42,593 nt of DNA from Thiopontia sp013349825 (GCA_963981015.1 CAXCCG010000009.1:1-42593); one strand, 5' to 3'; positions 33,525-42,535 are shown, counted from the stretch's first letter. The notes: generated by a model not told the origin, from the letters alone. A program made the numbers and translations.

Positions 33525-34253
33525 ATGGCTAACCCAAGAATCTTCAGCACCTTTCCCCTCCACGGGCAGACCACCCTTGAGCTTGACCCATCCGCACAAC
33601 GACATGTTTCCCAGGTTCTCCGGCTCAAAAGCGGTGCCCCCATAACCCTGTTTGACGGGGATGGCAGTGAACATGAAGCGATCATCGACTCCGTCGCAAA
33701 ACGCAACACCACCGTATCACTACTTCAGCAACGTTACATCTCCACTGAAAGCCCCCTCTCAATCCACCTCCTCCAGGGAATTTCAAAAGGAGAACGTATG
33801 GACTATGCTATCCAGAAAGCTACTGAAACGGGGGTCGCAGCGATCACCCCCCTTTTCTGCCAACGCACGGTCGTCAAACTGGACCCCAAACGGCTTGAGA
33901 AACGGTTTCAACACTGGAAAGGGATTGCGATCTCTGCCTGTGAACAGTGCGGAAGAGGGCTGATTCCCCAGCTGCACCCTCCGACCTCTTTACAGCAACA
34001 GCTATCGATAGCCTCAACGACAGAACAGTTTGTACTCGACCCGAATGCACAACAGCGGTTCGCTGACTTTTCGCCCAAATCTAACCAAATCACACTATTG
34101 ATTGGTCCTGAAGGCGGACTCAACGATGAAGAGATTGAGCAGGCAGCACAACAGGGTTATCAACGTGTTCAACTCGGTCCACGAATCTTGAGAACTGAGA
34201 CCGCCGCAGTTGCTGCCATCGCTATCATACAGTCACTCTGGGGAGACCTATAA
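33525..34253 (+). CDS. rsmE: 16S rRNA (uridine1498-N3)-methyltransferase
   Basis: A SPOUT-class methyltransferase that modifies U1498 of 16S rRNA using SAM. The length is 242 aa. The N-terminal PUA-like part (HVSQVLRLKSGAPITLFDGDG) is followed by the knot: LLQGISKGERMDYAIQKATETGV, CEQCGRG, LIGPEGGLNDEEI and LGPRILRTETAA. TATAAT at 33508-33513 lies so close to the ATG that the message may be nearly leaderless, and no Shine-Dalgarno is seen. gshA follows after 12 nt. Confidence 0.95.
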   Translation: MANPRIFSTFPLHGQTTLELDPSAQRHVSQVLRLKSGAPITLFDGDGSEHEAIIDSVAKRNTTVSLLQQRYISTESPLSIHLLQGISKGERMDYAIQKATETGVAAITPLFCQRTVVKLDPKRLEKRFQHWKGIAISACEQCGRGLIPQLHPPTSLQQQLSIASTTEQFVLDPNAQQRFADFSPKSNQITLLIGPEGGLNDEEIEQAAQQGYQRVQLGPRILRTETAAVAAIAIIQSLWGDL

Positions 34254-34265
34254 GGGGAAACATCC

Positions 34266-35588
34266 ATGGAATCTCATAACCCTCCTGTTCCACACCTTAC
34301 CACCGCACTGACCGGGCCACTCTACGAGATTGAGAGTCTCCTGCTCAGCCGACAACCACAGATTGAGAGCTGGTTACGCAGTGAATGGCGTAAGACCCCT
34401 GCACCATTCTACACCTCTGTCGATCTGCGCAATGCAGGCTTCAAGCTGGCACCCGTCGACACCAATCTATTTCCTGCCGGCTTTAACAATCTCAACCCCG
34501 CCTTTCTCCCGCTATCGGTACAGGCCATTCAAAATGCCATTGAGAGAATCTGCCCAACCGCATGTAACATACTGATTATCCCTGAAAACCATACTCGAAA
34601 CTTGTTCTATCTGGAGAGCCTTGCGACACTGCAACGTATTCTCATTCAGGCTGGATTTTTAGCCCGTATTGGTTCATTGATGGAAACACTGCATAAAACA
34701 GAGATCCTGACACTGCCATCGGGTGCAACCATCACTCTGGAGCCTGTTCGACGTGATGATGATCAGCTCTACCTCGAAAACAACCTACCTGATCAACGGT
34801 TTATCCCCTGTGTTGTACTGATGAATAACGATCTGTCGGACGGTGTTCCTGAGCTTCTCAAAGAGGTCCAGCAGTCCATTATTCCACCACTGGAGCTGGG
34901 GTGGGAACGACGCAGAAAATCAGACCATTTCCTCCACTATAACCAGCTCGCTCACGAGTTTTCTGAACAGCTGGAGATCGACCCCTGGCTGATTGACCCG
35001 ATGTTTGAGAAGTGTGGCGCCATCGACTTCAAAAACAGGGAGGGTGAAGAGTGTCTGGCAGCCCATGTAGAGCACCTGCTGGGAGAAATCCAGAAAAAAT
35101 ATGACCAGTACGGGGTTGATCGCTCTCCTTTCGTTTTGGTGAAAGCCGATGCCGGCACCTACGGAATGGGCATTATGACGATACACAACGCCAGTCAAAT
35201 CCATGAACTGAACCGTAAACAGCGCAACAAAATGGCCAAAAGCAAGGGTGGGCAGAGCGTCACAGATGTCATTATCCAAGAGGGGGTCTACACCTTTGAA
35301 ACCCTCGGAGAAGATCAAGCCGTTGCAGAACCCGTGGTCTATATGATGGACCACCATGTGATCGGAGGGTTCTACCGGGTACACACCGCCCGAGGCGCGG
35401 ATGAAAATCTCAACGCCCCCGGCATGCATTTTGAGCCACTCGCCTTTGCCAACCCCCTCAACCTGCCAGACCATAACCAGGAGCCGGATGCTGCCCCCAA
35501 CCGCTTCTACGCCTATGGTGTCATTGCACGGCTGGCGATGCTCGCTGCTGCACGTGAAATTTACTCCGTTACAGGGGAGGCCGAGTGA
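34266..35588 (+). CDS. gshA: Glutamate-cysteine ligase (Acidithiobacillus/betaproteobacterial type)
   Basis: The first step of glutathione synthesis, joining glutamate and cysteine with ATP. The 440 aa do not resemble E. coli GshA but fit the distinct family found with gshB in Acidithiobacillus and betaproteobacteria: FYTSVDLRNAGFKLAPVDTNLFPAGFNNL near the N-terminus (in segments) and FVLVKADAGTYGMGIMTI, IIQEGV and GGFYRVHTARGADENLNAPG in the ATP-grasp-like C-terminal half. It lies between rsmE and gshB and overlaps the gshB ATG by one base. Confidence 0.9.
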   Translation: MESHNPPVPHLTTALTGPLYEIESLLLSRQPQIESWLRSEWRKTPAPFYTSVDLRNAGFKLAPVDTNLFPAGFNNLNPAFLPLSVQAIQNAIERICPTACNILIIPENHTRNLFYLESLATLQRILIQAGFLARIGSLMETLHKTEILTLPSGATITLEPVRRDDDQLYLENNLPDQRFIPCVVLMNNDLSDGVPELLKEVQQSIIPPLELGWERRRKSDHFLHYNQLAHEFSEQLEIDPWLIDPMFEKCGAIDFKNREGEECLAAHVEHLLGEIQKKYDQYGVDRSPFVLVKADAGTYGMGIMTIHNASQIHELNRKQRNKMAKSKGGQSVTDVIIQEGVYTFETLGEDQAVAEPVVYMMDHHVIGGFYRVHTARGADENLNAPGMHFEPLAFANPLNLPDHNQEPDAAPNRFYAYGVIARLAMLAAAREIYSVTGEAE

Positions 35589-36529
35589 TGAAATTAGGAA
35601 TTGTAATGGACCCGATACAGGCGATCCATCCGCAGAAAGATAGCAGTCTTGCCATGCTGTTGGAGGCACAACGCAGGGAGTGGTCGCTCTTCTATATCGA
35701 AATGGATGATCTCTTTTTAAATGATGGCGTGAGTTACTGCAGAACTCACCCTCTGCAAGTGGTCGATGGTTTGAAACAGTGGTACACCCTCGGAGACCAG
35801 CAGGTGATCGCACTCTCTGAACTGGATGTCATCCTGATGCGCAAAGATCCCCCTTTTGATCGGGAGTATCTATACGCCACCCACTTATTAGAGCTGGCAG
35901 AACAAAAAGGGACCCTAGTGGTCAACCGTCCCCAATCTCTGCGTGACTTCAACGAAAAATTAGCCACCGCCTGGTTTCCCGCACTTGCCCCCCCTTCTCT
36001 GGTCACCCGCAACGCCTCCCAGATTCGACAATTTCTGGAACATCATCAGGACATCATCCTTAAACCACTGGATGCGATGGGAGGGGCCTCAATCTTCCGT
36101 CTCCGGGCGGGAGACCCCAACACCGGTGTAATCATCGAAACACTGACCCATAACGGTGAACACTACACCATGGTGCAGCGGTTTATCCCTGAAATCAGCC
36201 GGGGAGATAAACGAATTTTACTGATCGATGGAGAACCTGTCCCTTACGCACTGGCCCGCATCCCTGCCAAAGGAGAGAATCGTGGCAACCTGGCGGTTGG
36301 GGCAAGAGGTGAAGGGGTCCCTCTCTCCGAACGTGATTATGAAATCGCCGCAACGGTTGCCCCACTCTTACGCGATAAGGGTCTACTGTTTGTCGGCCTT
36401 GATGTAATCGGGGACTATCTTACCGAGATCAATATCACCAGCCCAACCTGCATCCGAGAACTCGACAAGCAGTTTGAGCTGAATATCGCAGGGCAACTAA
36501 TGGATGTTATTGAAGAAAAGGTTTCGTAA
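35588..36529 (+). CDS. gshB: Glutathione synthetase
   Basis: Adds glycine to gamma-glutamylcysteine; ATP-grasp fold. The length is 313 aa from the ATG at 35588 (a GTG one codon earlier is in frame). MDPIQAIHPQKDSSLAMLLEAQRR, LMRKDPPFDREYLYATHLLE, VNRPQSLRDFNEKL, LKPLDAMGGASIFR, LLIDGEPVPYALARIPAKGE, NLAVGARGEG and EINITSPTCIRELD (in short segments) are all family hallmarks. The TGATG overlap indicates translational coupling to gshA. Confidence 0.97.
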   Translation: MKLGIVMDPIQAIHPQKDSSLAMLLEAQRREWSLFYIEMDDLFLNDGVSYCRTHPLQVVDGLKQWYTLGDQQVIALSELDVILMRKDPPFDREYLYATHLLELAEQKGTLVVNRPQSLRDFNEKLATAWFPALAPPSLVTRNASQIRQFLEHHQDIILKPLDAMGGASIFRLRAGDPNTGVIIETLTHNGEHYTMVQRFIPEISRGDKRILLIDGEPVPYALARIPAKGENRGNLAVGARGEGVPLSERDYEIAATVAPLLRDKGLLFVGLDVIGDYLTEINITSPTCIRELDKQFELNIAGQLMDVIEEKVS

Positions 36530-36645
36530 AAAATTCAGCTTACCTCTGAAGCGAAGTAACGCCCTTGAGCGATAACAGTTACAGCATTGTGCTGAATCGT
36601 TAGCTGATTTCTAACACCCAATTATAAATTTTAAATAAAAACCTC

Positions 36646-37704
36646 ATGAAACACCTTTGTGCCTTTGTGCCTCTGCGCCTTTGCGTTAGCCTGCTATTGT
36701 TGACGGCTCTTACTGGTTGTGAACGCACCCCCGCCCTCTACCAGGATCAATTTCTCGCCTTTGGTACCGTAGTCTCAATCTCTACCTGGGGGGCCAGTGA
36801 GACTCAAAACCGAGAGGCCAGCCGCCTGATTCAAGAAGATTTTGCTGCCATGCACAACACCTGGCATGCCTGGAAGAGCGGGGGGCTTCTTGGTGAAATT
36901 AATCAGAATATTGCCGACGGAAAACCCACCTTCACCTCAACTGAGGCCATAGAGCTACTACAGAAAAGTGCCACTCTCTCTCGACAGAGCAACCACCTCT
37001 TCAACCCGGCAATTGGAAAACTGATCGCTCTCTGGGGGTTTCATGGCGAGGCATGGAAAGGCCCCCCTCCACCTCAAGCCGAAATTGACCGACTTCTGAA
37101 GAGTGCCCCAACACTCGATGACCTCCAATTTGAGAGCAATTCACTCAGCAGCCGTAATCCCGATGTAAAGATTGACCTCGGTGGTATTGCCAAAGGATAT
37201 GCCGTGGATCGTGCCATTCAGCAACTGAAACGACTGGGTATTGAAAATGCCATCGTCAATACAGGGGGGGACCTTCGCGCTATTGGAGAACGGGGTGAGC
37301 GCAACTGGAACATTGGCATCCGTTCACCGGATAACCAACAGCCAATCGCCTCACTTCAACCTGAAGGGGATGAATCAATCTTCACCTCTGGAGACTATGA
37401 ACGGATGTTTCTCTATGAGAACAGACGCTATCACCATATCATCAATCCGGCTACCGGCTGGCCCGCGACCGGTGCCCGCTCGGTAACCGTCATCCACAGT
37501 GATGCAATGACTGCCGATGCCGCCGCCACAGCACTGCTGATTGCCCCGACAGATCAACGTGCCACCATTGCTCAACAGATGGGGATCAAGAACCTGTTAA
37601 TCATTGATGAGCAGGGAACCTTGCATCTCAGCCAGACGATGGCAAAACGAATCCAACTACTGGAGACACCCGTCCCCAAAACTGGGGAACTGGTGATAAG
37701 ATAG
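36646..37704 (+). CDS. apbE: FAD:protein FMN transferase, lipoprotein (ApbE)
   Basis: Transfers FMN from FAD to threonine residues of periplasmic-facing flavoproteins such as NqrB/NqrC or RnfD/RnfG. The length is 352 aa. The signal peptide ends in the lipobox LTGC (C25). Mature motifs: FGTVVSISTWG, MHNTWHAWKSGGLLGEIN in part, IDLGGIAKGYAVDRAI, NTGGDLRAIGE, YHHIINPATGWP and AMTADAAATALLI with the metal-binding residues. Codons 4-14 are encoded by a half-copy of the CTTTGTGCCTTTGCGTT-type intergenic repeat, so the N-terminus KHLCAFVPLRLCV is a translated repeat. It begins the run that continues into algH, ruvX and pyr genes. Confidence 0.93.
   Translation: MKHLCAFVPLRLCVSLLLLTALTGCERTPALYQDQFLAFGTVVSISTWGASETQNREASRLIQEDFAAMHNTWHAWKSGGLLGEINQNIADGKPTFTSTEAIELLQKSATLSRQSNHLFNPAIGKLIALWGFHGEAWKGPPPPQAEIDRLLKSAPTLDDLQFESNSLSSRNPDVKIDLGGIAKGYAVDRAIQQLKRLGIENAIVNTGGDLRAIGERGERNWNIGIRSPDNQQPIASLQPEGDESIFTSGDYERMFLYENRRYHHIINPATGWPATGARSVTVIHSDAMTADAAATALLIAPTDQRATIAQQMGIKNLLIIDEQGTLHLSQTMAKRIQLLETPVPKTGELVIR
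36654..36686 (+). repeat. Half-palindrome repeat forming the apbE signal-peptide codons
   Basis: CCTTTGTGCCTTTGTG followed by CCTCTGCGCCTTTGCGTT is the same style as the right arm of the ahcY-metF palindrome (31668-31683, ending TTTGCGT). No partner arm is seen within 100 bases upstream, so this is half an element fused in frame with apbE. Confidence 0.65.
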
Positions 37705-37708
37705 AGTC

Positions 37709-38287
37709 ATGAGCCAGAAAATCGCACTGAAAGAGAACTATCTAGGCAACCACCTGCTGATCGCTATGCCCGCACTCAAGGATGCCAATTTCGACCATAC
37801 CGTCTCTCTGATCTGCGAACATAATGAGCAGGGGGCGATGGGGTTTGTTCTCAACCGTCCAACCGCGCTCCCTATTCAAGACCTCTTGGAGCATATGGAG
37901 ATAGAAGTAACGGTCCCACTGGACCCTGCAGAGGTACTCCATACCGGAGGACCGGTACAGCCTGAACGGGGCTTTGTAATCCACACCCCAATCGGAGATT
38001 GGGAGTCAACTCTTGAGCTGAATAGCGAGATCGGAATTACCGCATCGCGTGACATCCTCGATGCAATTGCCAAGGGACAAGGCCCTGAAAAGCAGATCAT
38101 CACCTTGGGCTACGCCGGCTGGGGTGAAGGACAACTGGAACGCGAAATGACCGACAATAGCTGGCTCAGTGTACCGGCAGATATTGGACTGATTTTTGAG
38201 ACCGAAGGCAAAGAACTCTGGAAGGTCTCTGCGAACCGTCTCGGTATTGATATCTCTCTACTCACCATAGAGGCGGGACATGCCTGA
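37709..38287 (+). CDS. algH: UPF0301 family protein AlgH/YqgE
   Basis: A 192-aa cytoplasmic protein. GNHLLIAMPALKDANFDHTV, CEHNEQGAMGFVLNRP, LHTGGPVQPERGFVIH, ASRDILDAIAKG and LGYAGWGEGQLEREMTDNSW (in short segments) are the family hallmarks. AlgH affects alginate and virulence regulation in Pseudomonas, but its biochemical role is unclear. It overlaps ruvX by 8 nt; the algH-ruvX-pyrR-pyrB order is conserved in Pseudomonas. Confidence 0.93.
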   Translation: MSQKIALKENYLGNHLLIAMPALKDANFDHTVSLICEHNEQGAMGFVLNRPTALPIQDLLEHMEIEVTVPLDPAEVLHTGGPVQPERGFVIHTPIGDWESTLELNSEIGITASRDILDAIAKGQGPEKQIITLGYAGWGEGQLEREMTDNSWLSVPADIGLIFETEGKELWKVSANRLGIDISLLTIEAGHA

Positions 38288-38699
38288 GCAGACGCTGCTC
38301 GGCTTTGATTTGGGAACACACCGCATCGGCGTTGCAATTGGTCAGCAATTGACAGGGTCTGCCCGCCCCCTAACCACTATCCAGCGCAAAAGCCGCAACC
38401 ACGACTTTCAAGCCATCGCATCACTGATTGGTGAATGGGGTGTCACAGCTGCGGTGGTAGGTATCCCGCTACAGATGGATGGAAGCGGGCAGGAGATGTC
38501 CCGTCTGGCTCACAAATTCAGCAACCAACTACGGGGACGATTCAATTTAACGGTCCATGAGATTGATGAGAGGCTGACCTCCATCGAGGCGGAGTCTATA
38601 ATTCGTTCCAATAGTGGTCATCGGCGCCCCCTGGAAGAGCGAGATGTCGATGCTGTTGCTGCAACACGGATTCTACAGAGCTGGCTTAACAGCAATTGA
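38280..38699 (+). CDS. ruvX: Putative pre-16S rRNA nuclease / Holliday-junction resolvase-like RuvX (YqgF)
   Basis: A 139-aa RNase H-fold protein. The N-terminal LLGFDLGTHRIGVAIGQ carries the first catalytic Asp, VVGIPLQMDGS and EIDERLTSIEAE the second acidic residue, and DAVAATRILQSWL (with RDVDAVAA) the terminal Asp. YqgF matures the 5' end of 16S rRNA in E. coli. It lies between algH and pyrR with overlaps or short gaps. Confidence 0.95.
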   Translation: MPEQTLLGFDLGTHRIGVAIGQQLTGSARPLTTIQRKSRNHDFQAIASLIGEWGVTAAVVGIPLQMDGSGQEMSRLAHKFSNQLRGRFNLTVHEIDERLTSIEAESIIRSNSGHRRPLEERDVDAVAATRILQSWLNSN

Positions 38700-38743
38700 A
38701 TCAACCCATTTATGTCAAATCTGAAAACTTGGAAAGTACAAAC

Positions 38744-39274
38744 ATGGAAGACACTACTCTAGAGCAGATCAACGTTGATGAGCTCATCAACAACATGCAA
38801 CAGCAACTCCGAGAGCAGTTGGGCGAACGGTTAAATAGTGCCAAAATCGTCGGTATCCACACGGGGGGAACTTGGATTGCTGAACAGATACACCGCCAAC
38901 TAGACAACCCGCACCCACTGGGTGAACTCAATATCTCCTTTTACCGGGATGATTTCACCCAAATTGGACTCCACCCTCAGGTTGCCCCCTCCAACCTCCC
39001 CTATGAGGTGGATGGCGAGACCATCATCCTCATCGATGATGTGCTCTTTACCGGACGTACCATTCGCGCCGCTTTGAATGAGATCTTTGATTACGGCAGG
39101 CCCGCCCGAGTGATCCTCGCAGTACTGGTAGACCGCAAGGCACATGAACTGCCCATTCAAGCGGACATCACCGGTACCTCGTTCCAACTGCAACCTCATG
39201 AGCAGATCAAACTGGATGGCCCCAAACCACTCCAGCTCTTTATTGAAGAGAGAGATATAAGGAAACCCAATTGA
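38744..39274 (+). CDS. pyrR: PyrR-like pyrimidine regulatory protein / uracil phosphoribosyltransferase
   Basis: Type I phosphoribosyltransferase fold, 176 aa from the ATG at 38744. The PRPP loop is IILIDDVLFTGRTIRAAL, and IVGIHTGG, ISFYRDDF and ILAVLVDRKAHELP are PyrR motifs. The ATG at 38744 with GGAAAG at 38731-38736 is preferred over a TTG at 38696 that overlaps ruvX. In Bacillus PyrR attenuates pyr mRNA; in Pseudomonas it has been linked to pyr regulation. No obvious attenuator hairpin separates it from pyrB, which starts on its stop codon (TGATG). Confidence 0.9.
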   Translation: MEDTTLEQINVDELINNMQQQLREQLGERLNSAKIVGIHTGGTWIAEQIHRQLDNPHPLGELNISFYRDDFTQIGLHPQVAPSNLPYEVDGETIILIDDVLFTGRTIRAALNEIFDYGRPARVILAVLVDRKAHELPIQADITGTSFQLQPHEQIKLDGPKPLQLFIEERDIRKPN

Positions 39275-40239
39275 TGTCAAAAAGTCTTCAACTTGATAGC
39301 CAAGGTCGGCTTCGCCACTTTCTCTCTATTGAAGGGTTGAACCGCCCACTATTGACCGAAATTCTTGATACCGCAGAGCGTTTTACCCAGGTGGGCAACC
39401 AATCTGCCAAGAAGGTTCCCCTGCTACGCGGCAAAACCATTGCCAACCTCTTTTTTGAACCCAGTACCCGCACCCGTACCACCTTTGATCTGGCTGAAAA
39501 ACGACTCTCTGCCGATGTCCTCAACATCAACATCAACAATTCGGCAACCACCAAAGGGGAGACACTGCTCGACACCCTGCAAAACCTTACCGCAATGCAG
39601 ATCGATATGTTTGTGGTACGCCACAGTGCCAGTGGTGCTGCACACTTTATCGCCCAACACGTGCCCGGCGGGGTTAGCGTTATCAATGCCGGAGATGGGC
39701 GCCACGCACATCCGACACAAGCAATGCTCGATATGTTTACCATCCGTAAATATAAAGAGGATTTCACACGTCTGCGTGTGGCTATCGTAGGAGACGTGAT
39801 GCACTCACGCGTTGCACGTTCTCAAATCCATGCACTCAACATGCTGGGCTGCCCGGAGGTACGGGTTATTGCCCCCAAAACCCTCTGTCCCTCACACGTA
39901 GAGAATCTGGGCGTCCACTTCACCCACAACATGGAAGAGGGACTTGAGGGGGTCGATGTGGTCATCATGTTACGCCTACAGAATGAGCGGATGCGTGGGG
40001 CCAATCTACCCAGTAAGGATGAGTTCTTTCGCTTCTATGGACTGACTGAATCACGCCTTCAATGTGCCGCCACGGATGCCATCATCATGCACCCCGGCCC
40101 AATGAACCGCGGTGTCGAAATTGAGAGCAGCGTTGCAGACAGTCAACATTCAGTTATTCTGCAACAGGTCACCAATGGTATTGCAGTACGCATGGCTGTA
40201 CTCTCTATGGCGATGCAGCACAACAGTGGCGAGAGGTAG
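39274..40239 (+). CDS. pyrB: Aspartate carbamoyltransferase catalytic subunit
   Basis: Makes N-carbamoyl-L-aspartate, the second step of pyrimidine synthesis. The length is 321 aa. Carbamoyl-phosphate site FFEPSTRTRTTF, then ATTKGETLLDTL with the catalytic lysine, VIVRH-like FVVRHSASGA, HPTQAMLDMFTI and the aspartate-binding MLRLQNERM with HPGPMNRGVEI. There is no PyrI regulatory gene; instead a dihydroorotase-like gene follows by 2 nt, as in Pseudomonas where the two assemble into a large complex. The ATG at 39274 shares a base with the pyrR stop. Confidence 0.97.
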   Translation: MSKSLQLDSQGRLRHFLSIEGLNRPLLTEILDTAERFTQVGNQSAKKVPLLRGKTIANLFFEPSTRTRTTFDLAEKRLSADVLNININNSATTKGETLLDTLQNLTAMQIDMFVVRHSASGAAHFIAQHVPGGVSVINAGDGRHAHPTQAMLDMFTIRKYKEDFTRLRVAIVGDVMHSRVARSQIHALNMLGCPEVRVIAPKTLCPSHVENLGVHFTHNMEEGLEGVDVVIMLRLQNERMRGANLPSKDEFFRFYGLTESRLQCAATDAIIMHPGPMNRGVEIESSVADSQHSVILQQVTNGIAVRMAVLSMAMQHNSGER

Positions 40240-40241
40240 TC

Positions 40242-41510
40242 ATGAAAATATTGATTCAAAACGGTCGCATTATCGATCCTGCCAACCAAATCGATCAGCT
40301 CGGTGATCTGCAGATTGCCGATGGTCTGATCCAACCCACTTCTGAAAATTTTGAACCACAACAGAGCCTGGATGCAACTGGCCTGATCATCTCTCCCGGT
40401 CTGATTGATCTCCGTGCAAGGCTGCGTGAACCTGGACAAAAACATAAAGGCACCATCTTCAGTGAAAGTCGGGCTGCGGCGGCTGGAGGAATCACAATGG
40501 TTTCCATCCCCCCCGACACAAAACCGATCATTGACAGCACTGCTGTAGTGGAGTTGATTCGACAAAAAGCGGAGCAAGCCGGTTTTGTTGAGGTTGCACC
40601 ACTGGGGGCACTCACCAAAGGGCTGGAGGGTGAGCAGCTCAGCACTATGGGGGCACTTAAAAGCGCCGGTTGTCGCGCTGTCTCCAATGCACAAAACCCG
40701 ATTCACAATACACAGGTGCTACGTCGTGCCTTTGAATATGCAAACACCCATGATCTGACTGTATTTATCCACCCTCAGGATTACTGGTTAAAAGATGGTG
40801 GCTGTGCCCATGAGGGGGCCATCAGCACACGATTGGGACTACCCGGTATTCCAGATGCGGCAGAGACTGCAGGCGTTGCACGGGACCTGGTGTTGATTCG
40901 CAGTACCGGGGTACGTGCCCATTTTTGCGGCATCTCTAGCCAGCAGGCTCTACAAATGATCACTCAGGCACGCAAAGAAGGACTTCCCATCACTGCAGAT
41001 ACGGCAATCCACCACCTCTACCTAACCGAGATGGATATCGGGCAATTCAACCCCAACAGCCATGTGATACCACCCCTACGTACAGAACGAGACCGCACCG
41101 GGTTGATTGAGGGGGTATGTAGTGGTGCAATTCAGGCGCTCTGCTCCGACCACCAACCACACGATGATGATGCCAAAGCAGCCCCGTTCGAGGAGACTGA
41201 ACCGGGCATCAGCGGTCTGGAAACCCTGTTACCACTCACTCTGCGACTTGCCAAAGAGCAGCATCTGCCTCTGATCGATGCACTGGCAACCGTAACCTGT
41301 AACCCTGCATCTATCCTGGGACTCCAGTCGGGTACACTCTCCCCGGGAGCACCCGCCAATATCACCCTGTTTAACCCCGATACCTGGTGGACTGTCCGCG
41401 CAGACCAGTTACTCAGTGCAGGTAAAAACAGCCCTTTCCTCAACTGGGAACTACAGGGGCGTGTCACCCACACCCTGCTCAATGGAGCTATCGTCTATGA
41501 AGCACCCTAA
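40242..41510 (+). CDS. pyrC': Dihydroorotase-like non-catalytic subunit PyrC'
   Basis: A 422-aa dihydroorotase-fold protein. In active type I enzymes the N-terminal metal motif is D-x-H-x-H-x-REPG; here it reads IDLRARLREPG, so both histidines are arginine (R58, R60) and the binuclear zinc site cannot form normally. Later motifs are partly kept (HHLYLTE, CSDHQPHD, GISGLETLLPL). This pattern matches the inactive Pseudomonas PyrC' needed to assemble active PyrB. An active dihydroorotase must be encoded elsewhere. It overlaps the next gene by 14 nt. Confidence 0.9.
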   Translation: MKILIQNGRIIDPANQIDQLGDLQIADGLIQPTSENFEPQQSLDATGLIISPGLIDLRARLREPGQKHKGTIFSESRAAAAGGITMVSIPPDTKPIIDSTAVVELIRQKAEQAGFVEVAPLGALTKGLEGEQLSTMGALKSAGCRAVSNAQNPIHNTQVLRRAFEYANTHDLTVFIHPQDYWLKDGGCAHEGAISTRLGLPGIPDAAETAGVARDLVLIRSTGVRAHFCGISSQQALQMITQARKEGLPITADTAIHHLYLTEMDIGQFNPNSHVIPPLRTERDRTGLIEGVCSGAIQALCSDHQPHDDDAKAAPFEETEPGISGLETLLPLTLRLAKEQHLPLIDALATVTCNPASILGLQSGTLSPGAPANITLFNPDTWWTVRADQLLSAGKNSPFLNWELQGRVTHTLLNGAIVYEAP

Positions 41511-42369
41511 CCGCAACACGCTCTTTAAGGAGTCCACTACGATCCTCAACCACCTCCACCTAGAGGGAGATCAACATATTCTGATTCTTGAGGCACCCGA
41601 AATCGCAGCCAAGGCACTACCCGGCAGCTTTGTCCATGTTGAGTGTGGACCACAGTTCACCCTACGCCGTCCCATCTCGATCATGCGTACAGATACAGTC
41701 CAAGGGAGCGTTGAACTACTCTACAAAAAACTGGGGAGTGGTACCGCTGCACTCAGCACAAAGGAGGCCGGCGAACCACTCAGCCTGATTGGCCCCATCG
41801 GTAAGCCTTTTGAGTTACACCCGGAACGCAGTCGCCCACTTCTGATCGGTGGCGGTGTGGGAATGCCACCGATGATCTTCATTGCTCAATCCATTCACAA
41901 CAACAGCGACTACAAGCCTTTTGTGATTCTCGGTTCTGAGGTCCCCTTCCCTTTTCAGGCTGCCCCATCACAGATGCTACTGTCAGGAATCCCGGACGGA
42001 GTGATTGCCTCGATGCCACTGCTTGAGGATTGGGGCATTCCCAGCCGGCTGGCCAGTCTACAGGGCTACCCCGGCACCCATGATGGGTATGTTACTGATC
42101 TTGCTCGCCACTGGCTCGATGCACTGAGTGATGAAGAGCGCTCCAGGGTTGAACTGTTCAGTTGCGGTCCTCACCCGATGCTGGAGGCAGTTGCTGCTGT
42201 TGCAAAAGAGTACGACCTTCCTTGTCAGGTATCTCTGGAGGAGTTTATGGCCTGCGGAGTCGGTGGTTGTGCCGGTTGCGTGGTTCAGGTTTCCACTCCA
42301 GAGGGGCCTGCAATGAAGAGAGTGTGCGTTGATGGCCCGGTTTTTGAGGCCAACACCATCTTTGAGTAA
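41497..42369 (+). CDS. pyrK: Dihydroorotate dehydrogenase electron-transfer subunit PyrK-like
   Basis: A ferredoxin-reductase-type protein, 290 aa from the ATG at 41497. The FAD-binding barrel has LRRPISIM, and the nucleotide-binding region begins LLIGGGVGMPPM. The C-terminal [2Fe-2S] site is CGVGGCAGCVV followed by C in MKRVCVDGPVF. PyrK passes electrons from class 1B PyrD to NAD. GGAG at 41484-41487 supports this start within the end of pyrC'; the longer open frame from 41416 is a shadow of pyrC'. No pyrD is in the window; it may lie beyond the end. Confidence 0.85.
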   Translation: MKHPNRNTLFKESTTILNHLHLEGDQHILILEAPEIAAKALPGSFVHVECGPQFTLRRPISIMRTDTVQGSVELLYKKLGSGTAALSTKEAGEPLSLIGPIGKPFELHPERSRPLLIGGGVGMPPMIFIAQSIHNNSDYKPFVILGSEVPFPFQAAPSQMLLSGIPDGVIASMPLLEDWGIPSRLASLQGYPGTHDGYVTDLARHWLDALSDEERSRVELFSCGPHPMLEAVAAVAKEYDLPCQVSLEEFMACGVGGCAGCVVQVSTPEGPAMKRVCVDGPVFEANTIFE

Positions 42370-42535
42370 TCTTTCTCTTTTTTTCAAAATTGAAAACCCC
42401 TTAATACTTATCACTGTTTTGCCTTCAATAAGAGACAAAATAGAGACACCTGTTGCATTTTTCTACATCTGGTTGCTCAAGCGGGACAAAACGTAACCGG
42501 TCACACGATTCTGCACCACAGAACATAAGCTCTCC

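Noticed and set aside
34920..35813. 297-codon minus-strand frame
   Set aside because: It is a shadow of gshA and gshB, both of which carry clear family motifs on the plus strand.
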